From Cyanobacteria bacterium UBA11370 (GTDB taxonomy: Bacteria > Cyanobacteriota > Cyanobacteriia > Cyanobacteriales > Coleofasciculaceae), in the NCBI GenBank assembly GCA_003486645.1, contig DNGI01000450.1:2887-8572 (forward strand): a DNA stretch of 5,686 nt, written 5' to 3'. The notes beneath the pieces were generated by a model. That model made no database searches. It saw only the letters and a list, made by a program, of their open reading frames with translations, and had not been told where the DNA came from. Made by a program: the position numbers and the translations under genes. Of this stretch, positions 1 to 5,658 are shown in pieces. The stretch's first letter is position 1. Each line of letters starts with the position of its first letter.

Positions 1-57
1 ACTCCCACGGTTGACCCAGGCACTCCCACGGTTGATACAGGTACTCCAAATACAGGT
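1..57 (+). repeat. 21-bp tandem repeat coding for TPTVDPG/TPTVDTG
   Basis: Positions 1-21 and 22-42 are two 21-bp units that differ at only a few bases; a third, degenerate unit starts at 43 (TPNTG). They encode a Thr/Pro/Asp heptapeptide linker upstream of the CHAT domain. The array runs off the left edge, so its copy number is unknown. Such linkers usually separate a surface or scaffold domain from an enzymatic one. Confidence 0.75.
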
Positions 58-1425
58 GTAGAAACCGATTCAGGCAGCACTAATCAGGTTGACACCAACC
101 CTGACCAACCTACATCAGTAGCTGACCAACCCAACACAGACTCGTCTCCAGTTACAAGTGAAGGAAGATCTGAAACAGTTGTTACCGAGCTTGAAAACCG
201 CTTCACACAGCAATTTGAAGCTTATTTGGAGCTATCAGGCGATACTCCACAAAAAACCATTGCCCAAACCCGTGTCATTCTCTCCGATACAGAGAAAGCA
301 ACTGGGGTCAAACCAGCAATTATGTATGTTGGTTTTGTACCTCCAGCCCTGGTAGCCAATGATGTTACAGGTGAACCTTCTCGCATACGAGAGGCTGAAG
401 ACCAATTGGAAATATTGGTAATAACGTCTGATGGAGCTGTTGTTCGCAAACCCATCGAAGGAGCGACCCGCACAAAAGTCCTTAAAGTTGCAGATGAATT
501 TCGCTCACAAGTCACTAACGTCCGCAGTCAGGGTGGCTACCTTACGTCAGGAAAGCAACTCTACGACTGGCTAATCGCTCCTTTGGAAGCCACATTGAAA
601 GAACGAGGCATCCAAAATATAGCCTTTGCCATGGATAGCCGTTTACGCTCCCTCCCCTTGGGTGCCCTTTATGATGGTCAACAGTTTCTCATTGAGAAAT
701 ATAGTGTTGGCTTAATGCCCAGTCTTAGTCTGACCGATACTCGCTACCAAGATATTAAAGAATTAGAAGTGCTAGCAATGGGAGCGGCAAAATTTTCAGA
801 CCAAAGACCCTTACCCGCCGTACCAACTGAGTTATCAACAATCACCTCTCTGTGGCAAGGCGAATCGTTCCTCAACAATGCCTTCACCCTAGGAAACCTC
901 AAAACACAGCGACAGGAGCGACCCTTTGGCATCATTCACCTAGCCACCCATGCCAATTTTGTACCCGGGCAACTGAGTAACTCCTATATTCAACTGTGGG
1001 ATACTAAACTACGGCTAGATCAATTATCAGAATTAGGTTGGAATAATCCACCCGTAGATCTATTAGTATTAAGTGCCTGTCGGACTGCATTAGGAAATGA
1101 GGAAGCGGAATTAGGCTTTGCCGGATTAGCTGTGCAAGCTGGGGTCAAGTCTGCTGTCGGCAGTTTGTGGTATGTGAGTGATGAAGGAACTTTGGGGTTA
1201 ATGACCCAATTGTATGAGCAACTCAAACAAGCACCCATTAAAGCAGAAGCCCTGCGACAAGCCCAACTAGCCATGCTGAAGGGGAAAGTCTCTGTAGCCG
1301 GAGGTCAACTGGTAACGGATAATAAATCAGTCCCTCTACCACCAGAACTCGCCCAGCTAACAGACCGGAATTTTCAACATCCGTATTATTGGAGTGCGTT
1401 TACTCTGATTGGCAGTCCGTGGTAA
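1..1425 (+). CDS. CHAT-domain (caspase-like) protein, C-terminal part, 5' end outside window
   Basis: The frame is open from the first base, so this is the last 474 residues of a longer protein; a TTG at 226 lies inside the conserved region and is not the start. Residues 1-60 are a Thr/Pro/Asp/Ser-rich linker opening with seven-residue repeats (TPTVDPG, TPTVDTG). Residues 67-117 (FTQQFEAYL to VGFVPPAL) match the segment that precedes CHAT in many cyanobacterial proteins. The CHAT domain spans about 180-474, with the probable catalytic His317 in HLATHANF, Cys360 in LVLSACRTALG, and the typical ending YYWSAFTLIGSPW. CHAT proteins are clan CD cysteine peptidases related to caspases and separase, often joined to TPRs (HetF) or, in cyanobacteria, to large repetitive surface proteins. 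No TPR is visible here. The missing N-terminus would decide the architecture; the proteolytic role is inferred from the intact dyad and the substrate is unknown. Family call is very secure. Confidence 0.93.
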   Translation, partial: TPTVDPGTPTVDTGTPNTGVETDSGSTNQVDTNPDQPTSVADQPNTDSSPVTSEGRSETVVTELENRFTQQFEAYLELSGDTPQKTIAQTRVILSDTEKATGVKPAIMYVGFVPPALVANDVTGEPSRIREAEDQLEILVITSDGAVVRKPIEGATRTKVLKVADEFRSQVTNVRSQGGYLTSGKQLYDWLIAPLEATLKERGIQNIAFAMDSRLRSLPLGALYDGQQFLIEKYSVGLMPSLSLTDTRYQDIKELEVLAMGAAKFSDQRPLPAVPTELSTITSLWQGESFLNNAFTLGNLKTQRQERPFGIIHLATHANFVPGQLSNSYIQLWDTKLRLDQLSELGWNNPPVDLLVLSACRTALGNEEAELGFAGLAVQAGVKSAVGSLWYVSDEGTLGLMTQLYEQLKQAPIKAEALRQAQLAMLKGKVSVAGGQLVTDNKSVPLPPELAQLTDRNFQHPYYWSAFTLIGSPW

Positions 1426-1435
1426 GTTGTCTGTC

Positions 1436-1466
1436 AACTAACAACTAATAACCCAAGTTGCTAGTT
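1436..1466 (+). terminator. Hairpin just after the CHAT gene, possible terminator
   Basis: Arms 1436-1446 (aactaacaact) and 1456-1466 (agttgctagtt) pair at 10 of 11 positions around a 9-base loop, starting 11 bases after the CHAT stop codon. The placement suits a transcription terminator or 3'-end stabiliser. No U-run follows on the plus strand (atatatctac), so a classical intrinsic terminator is not assured. Confidence 0.4.
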
Positions 1467-1538
1467 ATATATCTACAAATCTCTTAAGTTTTGATAATTG
1501 TTAGGCTGACACAGCCTTAGCAAAGTATCTTATGAGGC

Positions 1539-1555
1539 TGATGATCAGATCATCA
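1539..1555. repeat. Perfect 17-bp palindrome
   Basis: The sequence tgatgatc-a-gatcatca is a perfect 8-bp inverted repeat around one central base. It lies between the two convergent genes, next to the large hairpin at 1560-1619. It could be a protein-binding site or part of the termination structure. No regulator is indicated. Confidence 0.45.
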
Positions 1556-1559
1556 AAAG

Positions 1560-1619
1560 CTTATTAACCTGGCAACTAAAGACCGTGCATACACACTCTT
1601 TGATTGCTAGGTTAATAAG
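1560..1619 (-). terminator. Long two-part hairpin at the end of the 597-residue gene
   Basis: The outer stem pairs 1560-1575 with 1604-1619 over 16 positions, all paired if one G.U is allowed. An inner stem pairs 1578-1582 (aaaga) with 1597-1601 (tcttt), leaving a 14-base loop. On the minus strand it begins 15 bases beyond the stop codon of the 597-residue gene and is followed by cttttgatg, a short U-rich tract, so a minus-strand intrinsic terminator is the best reading. On the plus strand no U-run follows. An alternative 8-bp pairing, 1557-1564 with 1628-1635 (aagcttat/ataagctt), would compete with the base of the stem. Confidence 0.6.
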
Positions 1620-1634
1620 TAAGGAGAATAAGCT

Positions 1635-3428
1635 TTAATTTGTCATAAGTACAACTTTTGGAACTTCTGGAGGAATCCAAAACACGTTAAGCGAAATGTC
1701 TTGATCAGTTTGCGATGAGCAATATTGGCAATCCTGGCTTATGTCAGCTCCGTCTTTAGTTTCAGCAACAACCGTCACAATGCTACAGTGTCGTAGTGTT
1801 GGCACAAGAACCCAGCCACCACTTTCATTAGCAAAATGAATTTCGATAGATCCAGGAAAGATGCTATAGCCAAGCAAGAAAAAGCCTATCCCTTGCTGAC
1901 CTGAACCTATCACTGTTGGTACAAGGTTTTGGATTTCTGATATCGTCGGAGGATAAGCAGTTATCTGGCTAACGCACTTCCTTGTAGCATTAACAGGAAA
2001 TTTTAACTCCATGATCCTACGGAGTGTTCTCTCTGCTGGAATCTCAACTGAAAGTTCGTAGTAACCAGGTTCGACCACCCAGATAGGCATTAGCGGACGC
2101 TCAATGCAATAGCCATTCTGTCCTAGCAGTCGAATATTAGCCGTCGGTATTCTCGCTCCATTACGAAAAGCACCAGCGAAGGCAATTTCCCTCTCGTCAG
2201 GCTTCAAAGCATACGCTTGAGTTTCAAATATCAATTGACCACTAGGTGGTATTACAACTGAGTAGTTCACATCACATGAATTTCCACCATCACTTGTTGA
2301 AGAGTTTGGCTGCCCGCTACCACCTGATGGTTCTTCTGGGACACCACCACTACCGCCAGGCGGGTTCCGCAACACTGGTTCACTGCCTGGGCTATTCGGT
2401 CCAGGTGGCTTAAGATTGCAACAGATAGGGATAGCCGTTGGCTGGTCTGGAGCAACGAATACGCCACCTTGTAAACTACCTTCAGAGGTTGATAAATTTT
2501 GTGCAGCTCCAATCGTATCAAGAAGTACATATCTGTTTGGTGTACCCTCAATTCTTGTTACAAGAGTTACTCTTTGACCCAAAGTGGGTTTTCCTTTGAA
2601 TTCATTACAGATACTTGCGTTTGTTCCTGGTTCTTGAGCAAGAATGACTGGATCTAGCAAATGCATGCTACCAGGATCGAAGAGACTGAATTCTAAGTCT
2701 GCACGACTACCAGGTCCGATAACAACGTCAGAAATAACATCACGAACATGCCGAGTTTCAGACACAGCGGAACAAGTATCTCCATCGGTGACTGACCAAT
2801 CTAAGGTATAAGTCGCGTGGCTTGGCACAAGTTCTGAAACCTCTGTCACCCCGGACAATTCGAGACAGTCAAGTCCGTTAGAAATTTGTAATCGAACTGG
2901 ATATGGCTTACCATCCCTAGTAAATTTAGCTGAGAATTCGCCGTAGGAATCACAGATTCCTAACAAATCTAATTGCATTTCACCACCACCTACAATCGGC
3001 ATATCTTTAGGCAGTGAGCCGGATAGAGACCCAACCAGTATATTCCCACTAAACTTTGCTTCAAATCGAGCTGATGTGACAAAAGTTAAGTATTCAAAGT
3101 TAGCATTTGATTGTAAAAAACCCAGCACAATTTCTATCTCCGCAACCAGTTTTCTATTTTGATACTTGACTGGTGCAACAAACTTGCTCAAGCGAATGAA
3201 AAGGTTGCCATATTTATTTGTTTCGGGGGAAATTTCTGTTGAGGAAAGTTCAAGGCGGCTAATCAATGATGGTGCTTCGCTCTTGTCAATTTCTAGTATG
3301 CCTAACACAGGTAAAGTATAGCTTTTGTCTTTATTACTGGAAATCAACTTAATATTGTTTCTACGATTAATGCGGTCAAAGACATATGACTTTATGAAAC
3401 TTCGTGTATCGTTTGTTTTGAATTGCAT
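1635..3428 (-). CDS. Uncharacterised 597-residue two-part protein
   Basis: I do not recognise a family. The ATG at 3428 is preceded by an AAGGAG ribosome binding site 8 bases upstream, and the gene ends with TAA at 1635-1637, so it looks complete. Residues 1-339 and 385-597 are rich in short alternating hydrophobic stretches that suggest beta structure; between them, residues 340-384 form a Pro/Gly/Ser/Asn-rich linker (PPGPNSPGSE, NPPGGSGGVPEEPSGGSG). There are twelve cysteines, including a CC pair at 336-337 just before the linker and C567/C570 near the C-terminus (DCQYC). The N-terminus (MQFKTNDTRSFIKSYVF) is polar, with no signal peptide, and there is no clear transmembrane segment. The linker and Cys content resemble extracellular proteins, which fits poorly with the missing signal. 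The gene stands alone: it converges on the CHAT gene and faces mobile-element debris upstream. Real gene: confident; function: unknown. Confidence 0.85.
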   Translation of the reverse strand: MQFKTNDTRSFIKSYVFDRINRRNNIKLISSNKDKSYTLPVLGILEIDKSEAPSLISRLELSSTEISPETNKYGNLFIRLSKFVAPVKYQNRKLVAEIEIVLGFLQSNANFEYLTFVTSARFEAKFSGNILVGSLSGSLPKDMPIVGGGEMQLDLLGICDSYGEFSAKFTRDGKPYPVRLQISNGLDCLELSGVTEVSELVPSHATYTLDWSVTDGDTCSAVSETRHVRDVISDVVIGPGSRADLEFSLFDPGSMHLLDPVILAQEPGTNASICNEFKGKPTLGQRVTLVTRIEGTPNRYVLLDTIGAAQNLSTSEGSLQGGVFVAPDQPTAIPICCNLKPPGPNSPGSEPVLRNPPGGSGGVPEEPSGGSGQPNSSTSDGGNSCDVNYSVVIPPSGQLIFETQAYALKPDEREIAFAGAFRNGARIPTANIRLLGQNGYCIERPLMPIWVVEPGYYELSVEIPAERTLRRIMELKFPVNATRKCVSQITAYPPTISEIQNLVPTVIGSGQQGIGFFLLGYSIFPGSIEIHFANESGGWVLVPTLRHCSIVTVVAETKDGADISQDCQYCSSQTDQDISLNVFWIPPEVPKVVLMTN

Positions 3429-3436
3429 TTCCGATT

Positions 3437-3442
3437 CTCCTT
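3437..3442 (-). promoter_or_regulatory. Ribosome binding site of the 597-residue gene
   Basis: On the minus strand AAGGAG lies 8 bases before the ATG at 3428. This is a near-ideal Shine-Dalgarno match and supports that start codon. By contrast, the peptidase gene starting at 4174 has no comparable site. Confidence 0.75.
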
Positions 3443-3511
3443 ATCTTTAAGTTGATCTGAACTTGAATTCCTCAATGAGCAAAGAATCTATTTTTTCTCT
3501 ATTGAGTATTT

Positions 3512-3652
3512 CTAAAGCTCATAAGCTTTCACAATCCAATAGGCTTGCTGTTTACCATTAGAATAAACTGTAAAGCATTGGATAGTAAATCGGTAGTACC
3601 CATACGGGTACTCTTTAATATCATGCCTCAACTGACTATTTGCTAGGTAGTT
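3512..3652 (-). pseudogene. Coding-like 46-codon fragment, probably a decayed small gene
   Basis: Reading the minus strand from 3652 to the TAG at 3512-3514 gives an open frame with protein-like composition, including KEYPYGYYRFTIQ and KQQAYWIVKAYEL. A stop (TGA, 3653-3655) closes it upstream. There is no ATG; the only alternative start seen is TTG at 3629-3631, without a ribosome binding site. A perfect AAGGAGGT lies at 3665-3672 on the same strand, but the codon at the right spacing is CTG and is in another frame. This pattern fits a small gene that has lost its start and gained a frameshift. I do not recognise the family. It could also be chance or part of a repeat. The frame ends 84 bases upstream of the 597-residue gene. 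Confidence 0.35.
3595..3612. repeat. Perfect inverted repeat agtaccc-atac-gggtact
   Basis: Seven-base arms pair perfectly around a four-base loop, 167 bases upstream of the 597-residue gene. It could be an operator or small hairpin. It also lies within the 46-codon coding-like fragment, where it encodes EYPYGY, so the symmetry may be a by-product of the tyrosine and glycine codons. Confidence 0.4.
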
Positions 3653-3789
3653 TCAGATTTGTAGACCTCCTTGAAGGACGAGTGCAAAGACTTGATGCGA
3701 AGCTAGCTAACTATTAATAGGCTGAAACTTTCCGCCTAAGCTCCCAAAATGGGCGGATAGGCAGAATGATTCGGCATAATACTAATTTA

Positions 3790-4056
3790 CTAAATTCCTG
3801 CTACAGATAAAGCCTCTAAAATAAATTGCTATCCTGTTAAAGAACCAATGACTTGGTTACTTAATTGGCTCAAAAATTTTTGTACAGAATTTCTCAAGTC
3901 TTGTAAATTGTCAAAAGTTTCCCATTTAAGTGGCTCTTTGAGATATTCCCACAACCTTTCGATTGGATTAACTTCCGAGCTATAAGCCGGTTGAAATAGT
4001 AAAATAATATTCTCAGATATACTTAAAGTTAAGGACTGGTGGTGTAAGATTTGAGT
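3790..4056 (-). pseudogene. IS630-family transposase, C-terminal remnant
   Basis: The minus strand encodes the C-terminal end of an IS630/Tc1-type DDE transposase: ENIILLFQPAYSSEVNPIER, then LWEYLKEPLKWETFDNL, SLTG, a TAG stop at 3829-3831, and QFILEALSVAGI before the final TAG at 3790-3792. NPIERLWEYLK carries the last acidic residue of the catalytic triad. Family members usually read SLTGW at the internal stop, so a single TGG-to-TAG change is the likely lesion. Everything N-terminal to LHHQSLTLS is missing, roughly two thirds or more of a normal transposase; the frame stops at a TGA (4057-4059) where the foldback element at 4059-4147 begins. The copy is therefore dead. The whole element may have been lost by deletion or by insertion of the neighbour. 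Confidence 0.88.
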
Positions 4057-4058
4057 TC

Positions 4059-4147
4059 AGGACTTACGCAGCTACGCTATCTATAGGGGTTATGGTGCGT
4101 TACGCTGCGCTAACACACCCTACGGATAGAGGCTGTGCGTAAGTCCT
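4059..4147. mobile_element. 89-bp MITE-like foldback element
   Basis: Perfect 12-bp terminal inverted repeats, aggacttacgca (4059-4070) and tgcgtaagtcct (4136-4147), enclose an imperfectly palindromic interior. The core has 8 of 9 pairs between 4094-4102 and 4111-4119 around cgctgcgc. It has no coding capacity. A possible 4-bp direct repeat, agtt, lies at 4054-4057 and 4149-4152, one base outside each repeat; this is weak. The interior resembles GTGCGTTACGC-type repeats seen in many cyanobacterial genomes, from memory. It abuts the broken end of the IS630 relic and ends 26 bases before the peptidase start codon, where it could affect transcription or fold in the leader RNA. Confidence 0.75.
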
Positions 4148-4173
4148 AAGTTGTTACGGATTTAATCAACCTA

Positions 4174-4239
4174 ATGCTAAAATCATTTCGCTTGAGTGTA
4201 AATCTCTCTCTCGTTCTATTAACATTGATTAGTGGATGT
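4174..4239 (+). other. Lipoprotein signal peptide of the peptidase
   Basis: Residues 1-22 show a basic N-terminus (K3, R6), a hydrophobic core (LSLVLLTLI) and the lipobox ISGC, with lipidation and cleavage expected at Cys22. PBP4-type enzymes are often soluble periplasmic proteins, so a lipid anchor is a notable variant. The prediction rests on the motif only. Confidence 0.8.
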
Positions 4240-5505
4240 TCTGCTCAATCTAATTCTTCTCAGCAAGCTGTTAGCCAATCTGAAAATACTACTGAACCAG
4301 CGAATCAAACCAATCTGGTAAAAAAACCAGAAATACCTCAAATTGTTTCTCCCGATAATCCCGATCCAGCTATTCAACAGAAAATTGAACAATACATTAA
4401 TGGTATAGCTGGTAAAGGATTTTCTAAAGAAAGCCAAGGCATATGGATTCAATCGGGGAATACCCTATTAGCTAACCACCAAGGTACAGTTCCTTTACCT
4501 GCGGCTTCGATCACTAAAGTCGCTACCTCTCTCGCTGCATTGCAAACTTTTAATCCTGACCATCAGTTTATTACAGTAATTGGTGCGACAGGGCCAATTG
4601 AAAATGGTGTTTTGCAAGGGGATTTGGTCATTCAGGGAGGAGACGATCCGTTCTTTGTTTGGGAAGAAGCGATCGCACTTGGTAATGTATTAAATCAAAT
4701 CGGGATCAAGGAGGTAACGGGAAATTTAGTTATTATTGGTAAATTTTACATGAATTTTGAGTTTGATCCTCTTAAATCTGGGAGTCTTCTCAAACAAGGA
4801 TTAAACTCTCAATTATGGCCTTCGGCGGCACAAACTCAATATCAAACGTTACCACCCGATACGCCAAAACCCCAAATTGCGATCGCGGGTTCGGTACAAC
4901 TATCTTCTGCAACTCCTAGTAACTTAAAACCTCTGGTTCGCCATTCTTCCTTACCGCTAACGGAACTGCTTAAAAAAATGAATCAGTACAGCAATAATAA
5001 GATGGCGGAGATATTAGCAAATTCCGTTGGTGGCGCAAAAGTTGTTGCTTTTAAAGCCGCGCAAGCTGCTGGAGTTCCTCAGTCAGAAATTATTCTGGTC
5101 AACGGTTCGGGTTTAAGTGAATTAAATCGCATTTCTCCCCGTGCGGCTTGTGCTATGTTTTTAGCGATAGAGCGCTATCTTCAACCTTATAATATGACAA
5201 TTGGGGATTTATTTGCGATTGTTGGACAGGATGAAGGGATATTAAATCAACGTAATATTCCATCCTTGGCTGTTGTTAAATCCGGTAGTTTAAATAATGT
5301 TAGTGCTTTAGCTGGAGCATTGCCAACTCAGCAGCGAGGAACAGTTTGGTTTGCGACAATGAATGGTGGAGCAAATTTAGAAGGATTTCGCGCTCAACAA
5401 GAGGCACTTTTACAAGACTTTGTGCAACAATGGGGAACAGTTCCATCGTTACCGGAAGAGTTAAGTCCTAATCCGGATAGGAAGAATAATACCTCTCGGA
5501 ATTAG
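4174..5505 (+). CDS. dacB: D-alanyl-D-alanine carboxypeptidase/endopeptidase, PBP4 (S13) type, lipoprotein
   Basis: This is a complete 443-residue protein of peptidase family S13, which trims D-Ala from, or cleaves cross-links in, peptidoglycan in the periplasm. The three penicillin-binding motifs are present: S112-I-T-K115 (nucleophile Ser112), S273-N-N275 and K369-S-G371, the last a conservative variant of KTG. Other family signatures are GDLVIQGGDDPF (149-160) and VNGSGLSELNRISP (309-322). The gap between the first two motifs (about 160 residues) is shorter than in E. coli PBP4, so the inserted domain is reduced. The N-terminus is a lipoprotein signal with lipobox ISG-C22, followed by an Asn/Gln/Ser-rich tether to about residue 60, so membrane anchoring is predicted. 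This signal fixes the ATG at 4174; an in-frame TAA at 4147-4149 precedes it. No Shine-Dalgarno sequence is visible. The gene is alone, flanked by two foldback elements. Confidence 0.93.
   Translation: MLKSFRLSVNLSLVLLTLISGCSAQSNSSQQAVSQSENTTEPANQTNLVKKPEIPQIVSPDNPDPAIQQKIEQYINGIAGKGFSKESQGIWIQSGNTLLANHQGTVPLPAASITKVATSLAALQTFNPDHQFITVIGATGPIENGVLQGDLVIQGGDDPFFVWEEAIALGNVLNQIGIKEVTGNLVIIGKFYMNFEFDPLKSGSLLKQGLNSQLWPSAAQTQYQTLPPDTPKPQIAIAGSVQLSSATPSNLKPLVRHSSLPLTELLKKMNQYSNNKMAEILANSVGGAKVVAFKAAQAAGVPQSEIILVNGSGLSELNRISPRAACAMFLAIERYLQPYNMTIGDLFAIVGQDEGILNQRNIPSLAVVKSGSLNNVSALAGALPTQQRGTVWFATMNGGANLEGFRAQQEALLQDFVQQWGTVPSLPEELSPNPDRKNNTSRN
4669..4676. repeat. HIP1 octamer GCGATCGC
   Basis: A perfect HIP1 palindrome lies within the peptidase gene, overlapping codons for EAIAL. 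HIP1 is strongly over-represented in many cyanobacterial genomes and supports the taxonomic call. It has no known gene-specific role here. Confidence 0.85.
4879..4886. repeat. HIP1 octamer GCGATCGC
   Basis: This is a second perfect HIP1 site in the peptidase gene, 210 bases after the first. I noticed no HIP1 octamer in the CHAT gene, the 597-residue gene or the mobile-element region. Confidence 0.85.
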
Positions 5506-5554
5506 GTTTTGAATTAAGATTTTATGGGTTGTTATAAATAGTTTAACTCAAAAC
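5506..5554 (+). terminator. AT-rich hairpin right after the peptidase stop
   Basis: Arms 5506-5517 (gttttgaattaa) and 5543-5554 (ttaactcaaaac) pair at 11 of 12 positions around a 25-base loop, starting directly after the stop codon. It may act as a weak terminator or 3' protector. It is AT-rich and lacks a U-run. Its right arm overlaps the putative target duplication of the next element. Confidence 0.4.
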
Positions 5555-5555
5555 T

Positions 5556-5658
5556 TATAGCGGTTCTCAGACTTATGAGGTACAAATTCCTAGGTTTTGG
5601 GGAGTGGGGAGTGGGGAAGAAAATGCAACTGTACCTCACCTACTTGAGAAATGCTATA
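5556..5658. mobile_element. 103-bp MITE-like element with AAACT flanking repeat
   Basis: The regions 5555-5584 and 5630-5659 are inverted repeats matching at about 22 of 30 positions, in blocks ttatagc, ttctca and tgaggtaca. The direct repeat aaact lies at 5551-5555 and 5659-5663, exactly outside tatagc/gctata, as expected for a 5-bp target-site duplication. The 45-base centre carries GGGGAGT heptamers and no gene. It has the layout of a non-autonomous element moved by a transposase acting in trans; the partner is not in this window. The IS630 relic is an unlikely partner, because that family duplicates TA. Confidence 0.7.
5599..5617 (+). repeat. GGGGAGT heptamer tandem repeat
   Basis: About 2.7 direct copies of GGGGAGT form a short tandem repeat of the heptamer class common in cyanobacterial intergenic DNA. 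It sits in the centre of the foldback element at 5556-5658. Copy number in such tracts tends to vary between strains. Confidence 0.75.

Larger units (their letters stand above)
3429..3789. other. Intergenic region without an intact gene
   Basis: Besides the coding-like fragment at 3512-3652 and the palindrome at 3595-3612, this stretch holds small inverted repeats: aaagct/agcttt at 3514-3529, the 10-bp palindrome ctattaatag at 3711-3720, and a 6-bp GC-rich stem tccgcc/ggcgga at 3731-3736 and 3752-3757. The last may belong to the end of the former insertion sequence. The promoter of the 597-residue gene should lie here, but I found no convincing -35/-10 pair. Confidence 0.5.

Noticed and set aside
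226..228. TTG as start of the CHAT gene
   Set aside because: The frame is open back to base 1, and the conserved pre-CHAT segment begins before this codon, so the gene continues beyond the window.
222..515. 97-residue minus-strand ORF opposite the CHAT gene
   Set aside because: It is antisense to strongly conserved CHAT coding sequence and has no independent support.
2267..2551. 94-residue minus-strand ORF inside the 597-residue gene
   Set aside because: It is a frame shadow of the linker-coding region, with no ribosome binding site or recognisable protein features.
1..3428. CHAT peptidase plus neighbouring protein as a defence or effector pair
   Set aside because: The genes are convergent, not co-transcribed, and no RNA-guided, toxin or sensor partner is visible; there is no sequence evidence for a joint system.
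3429..3540. Promoter of the 597-residue gene (ttgtga or ttgagg as -35)
   Set aside because: No partner -10 at proper spacing is convincing in this AT-rich sequence, so no promoter was called.
4059..4147. tRNA, riboswitch or CRISPR repeat reading of the palindromic unit
   Set aside because: There is no tRNA cloverleaf or conserved loops, no spacer-repeat array, and the terminal inverted repeats fit a foldback element better.
4219..4452. 77-residue minus-strand ORF opposite the peptidase gene
   Set aside because: It is antisense to the signal and tether coding region; its hydrophobic look comes from the complementary codons.
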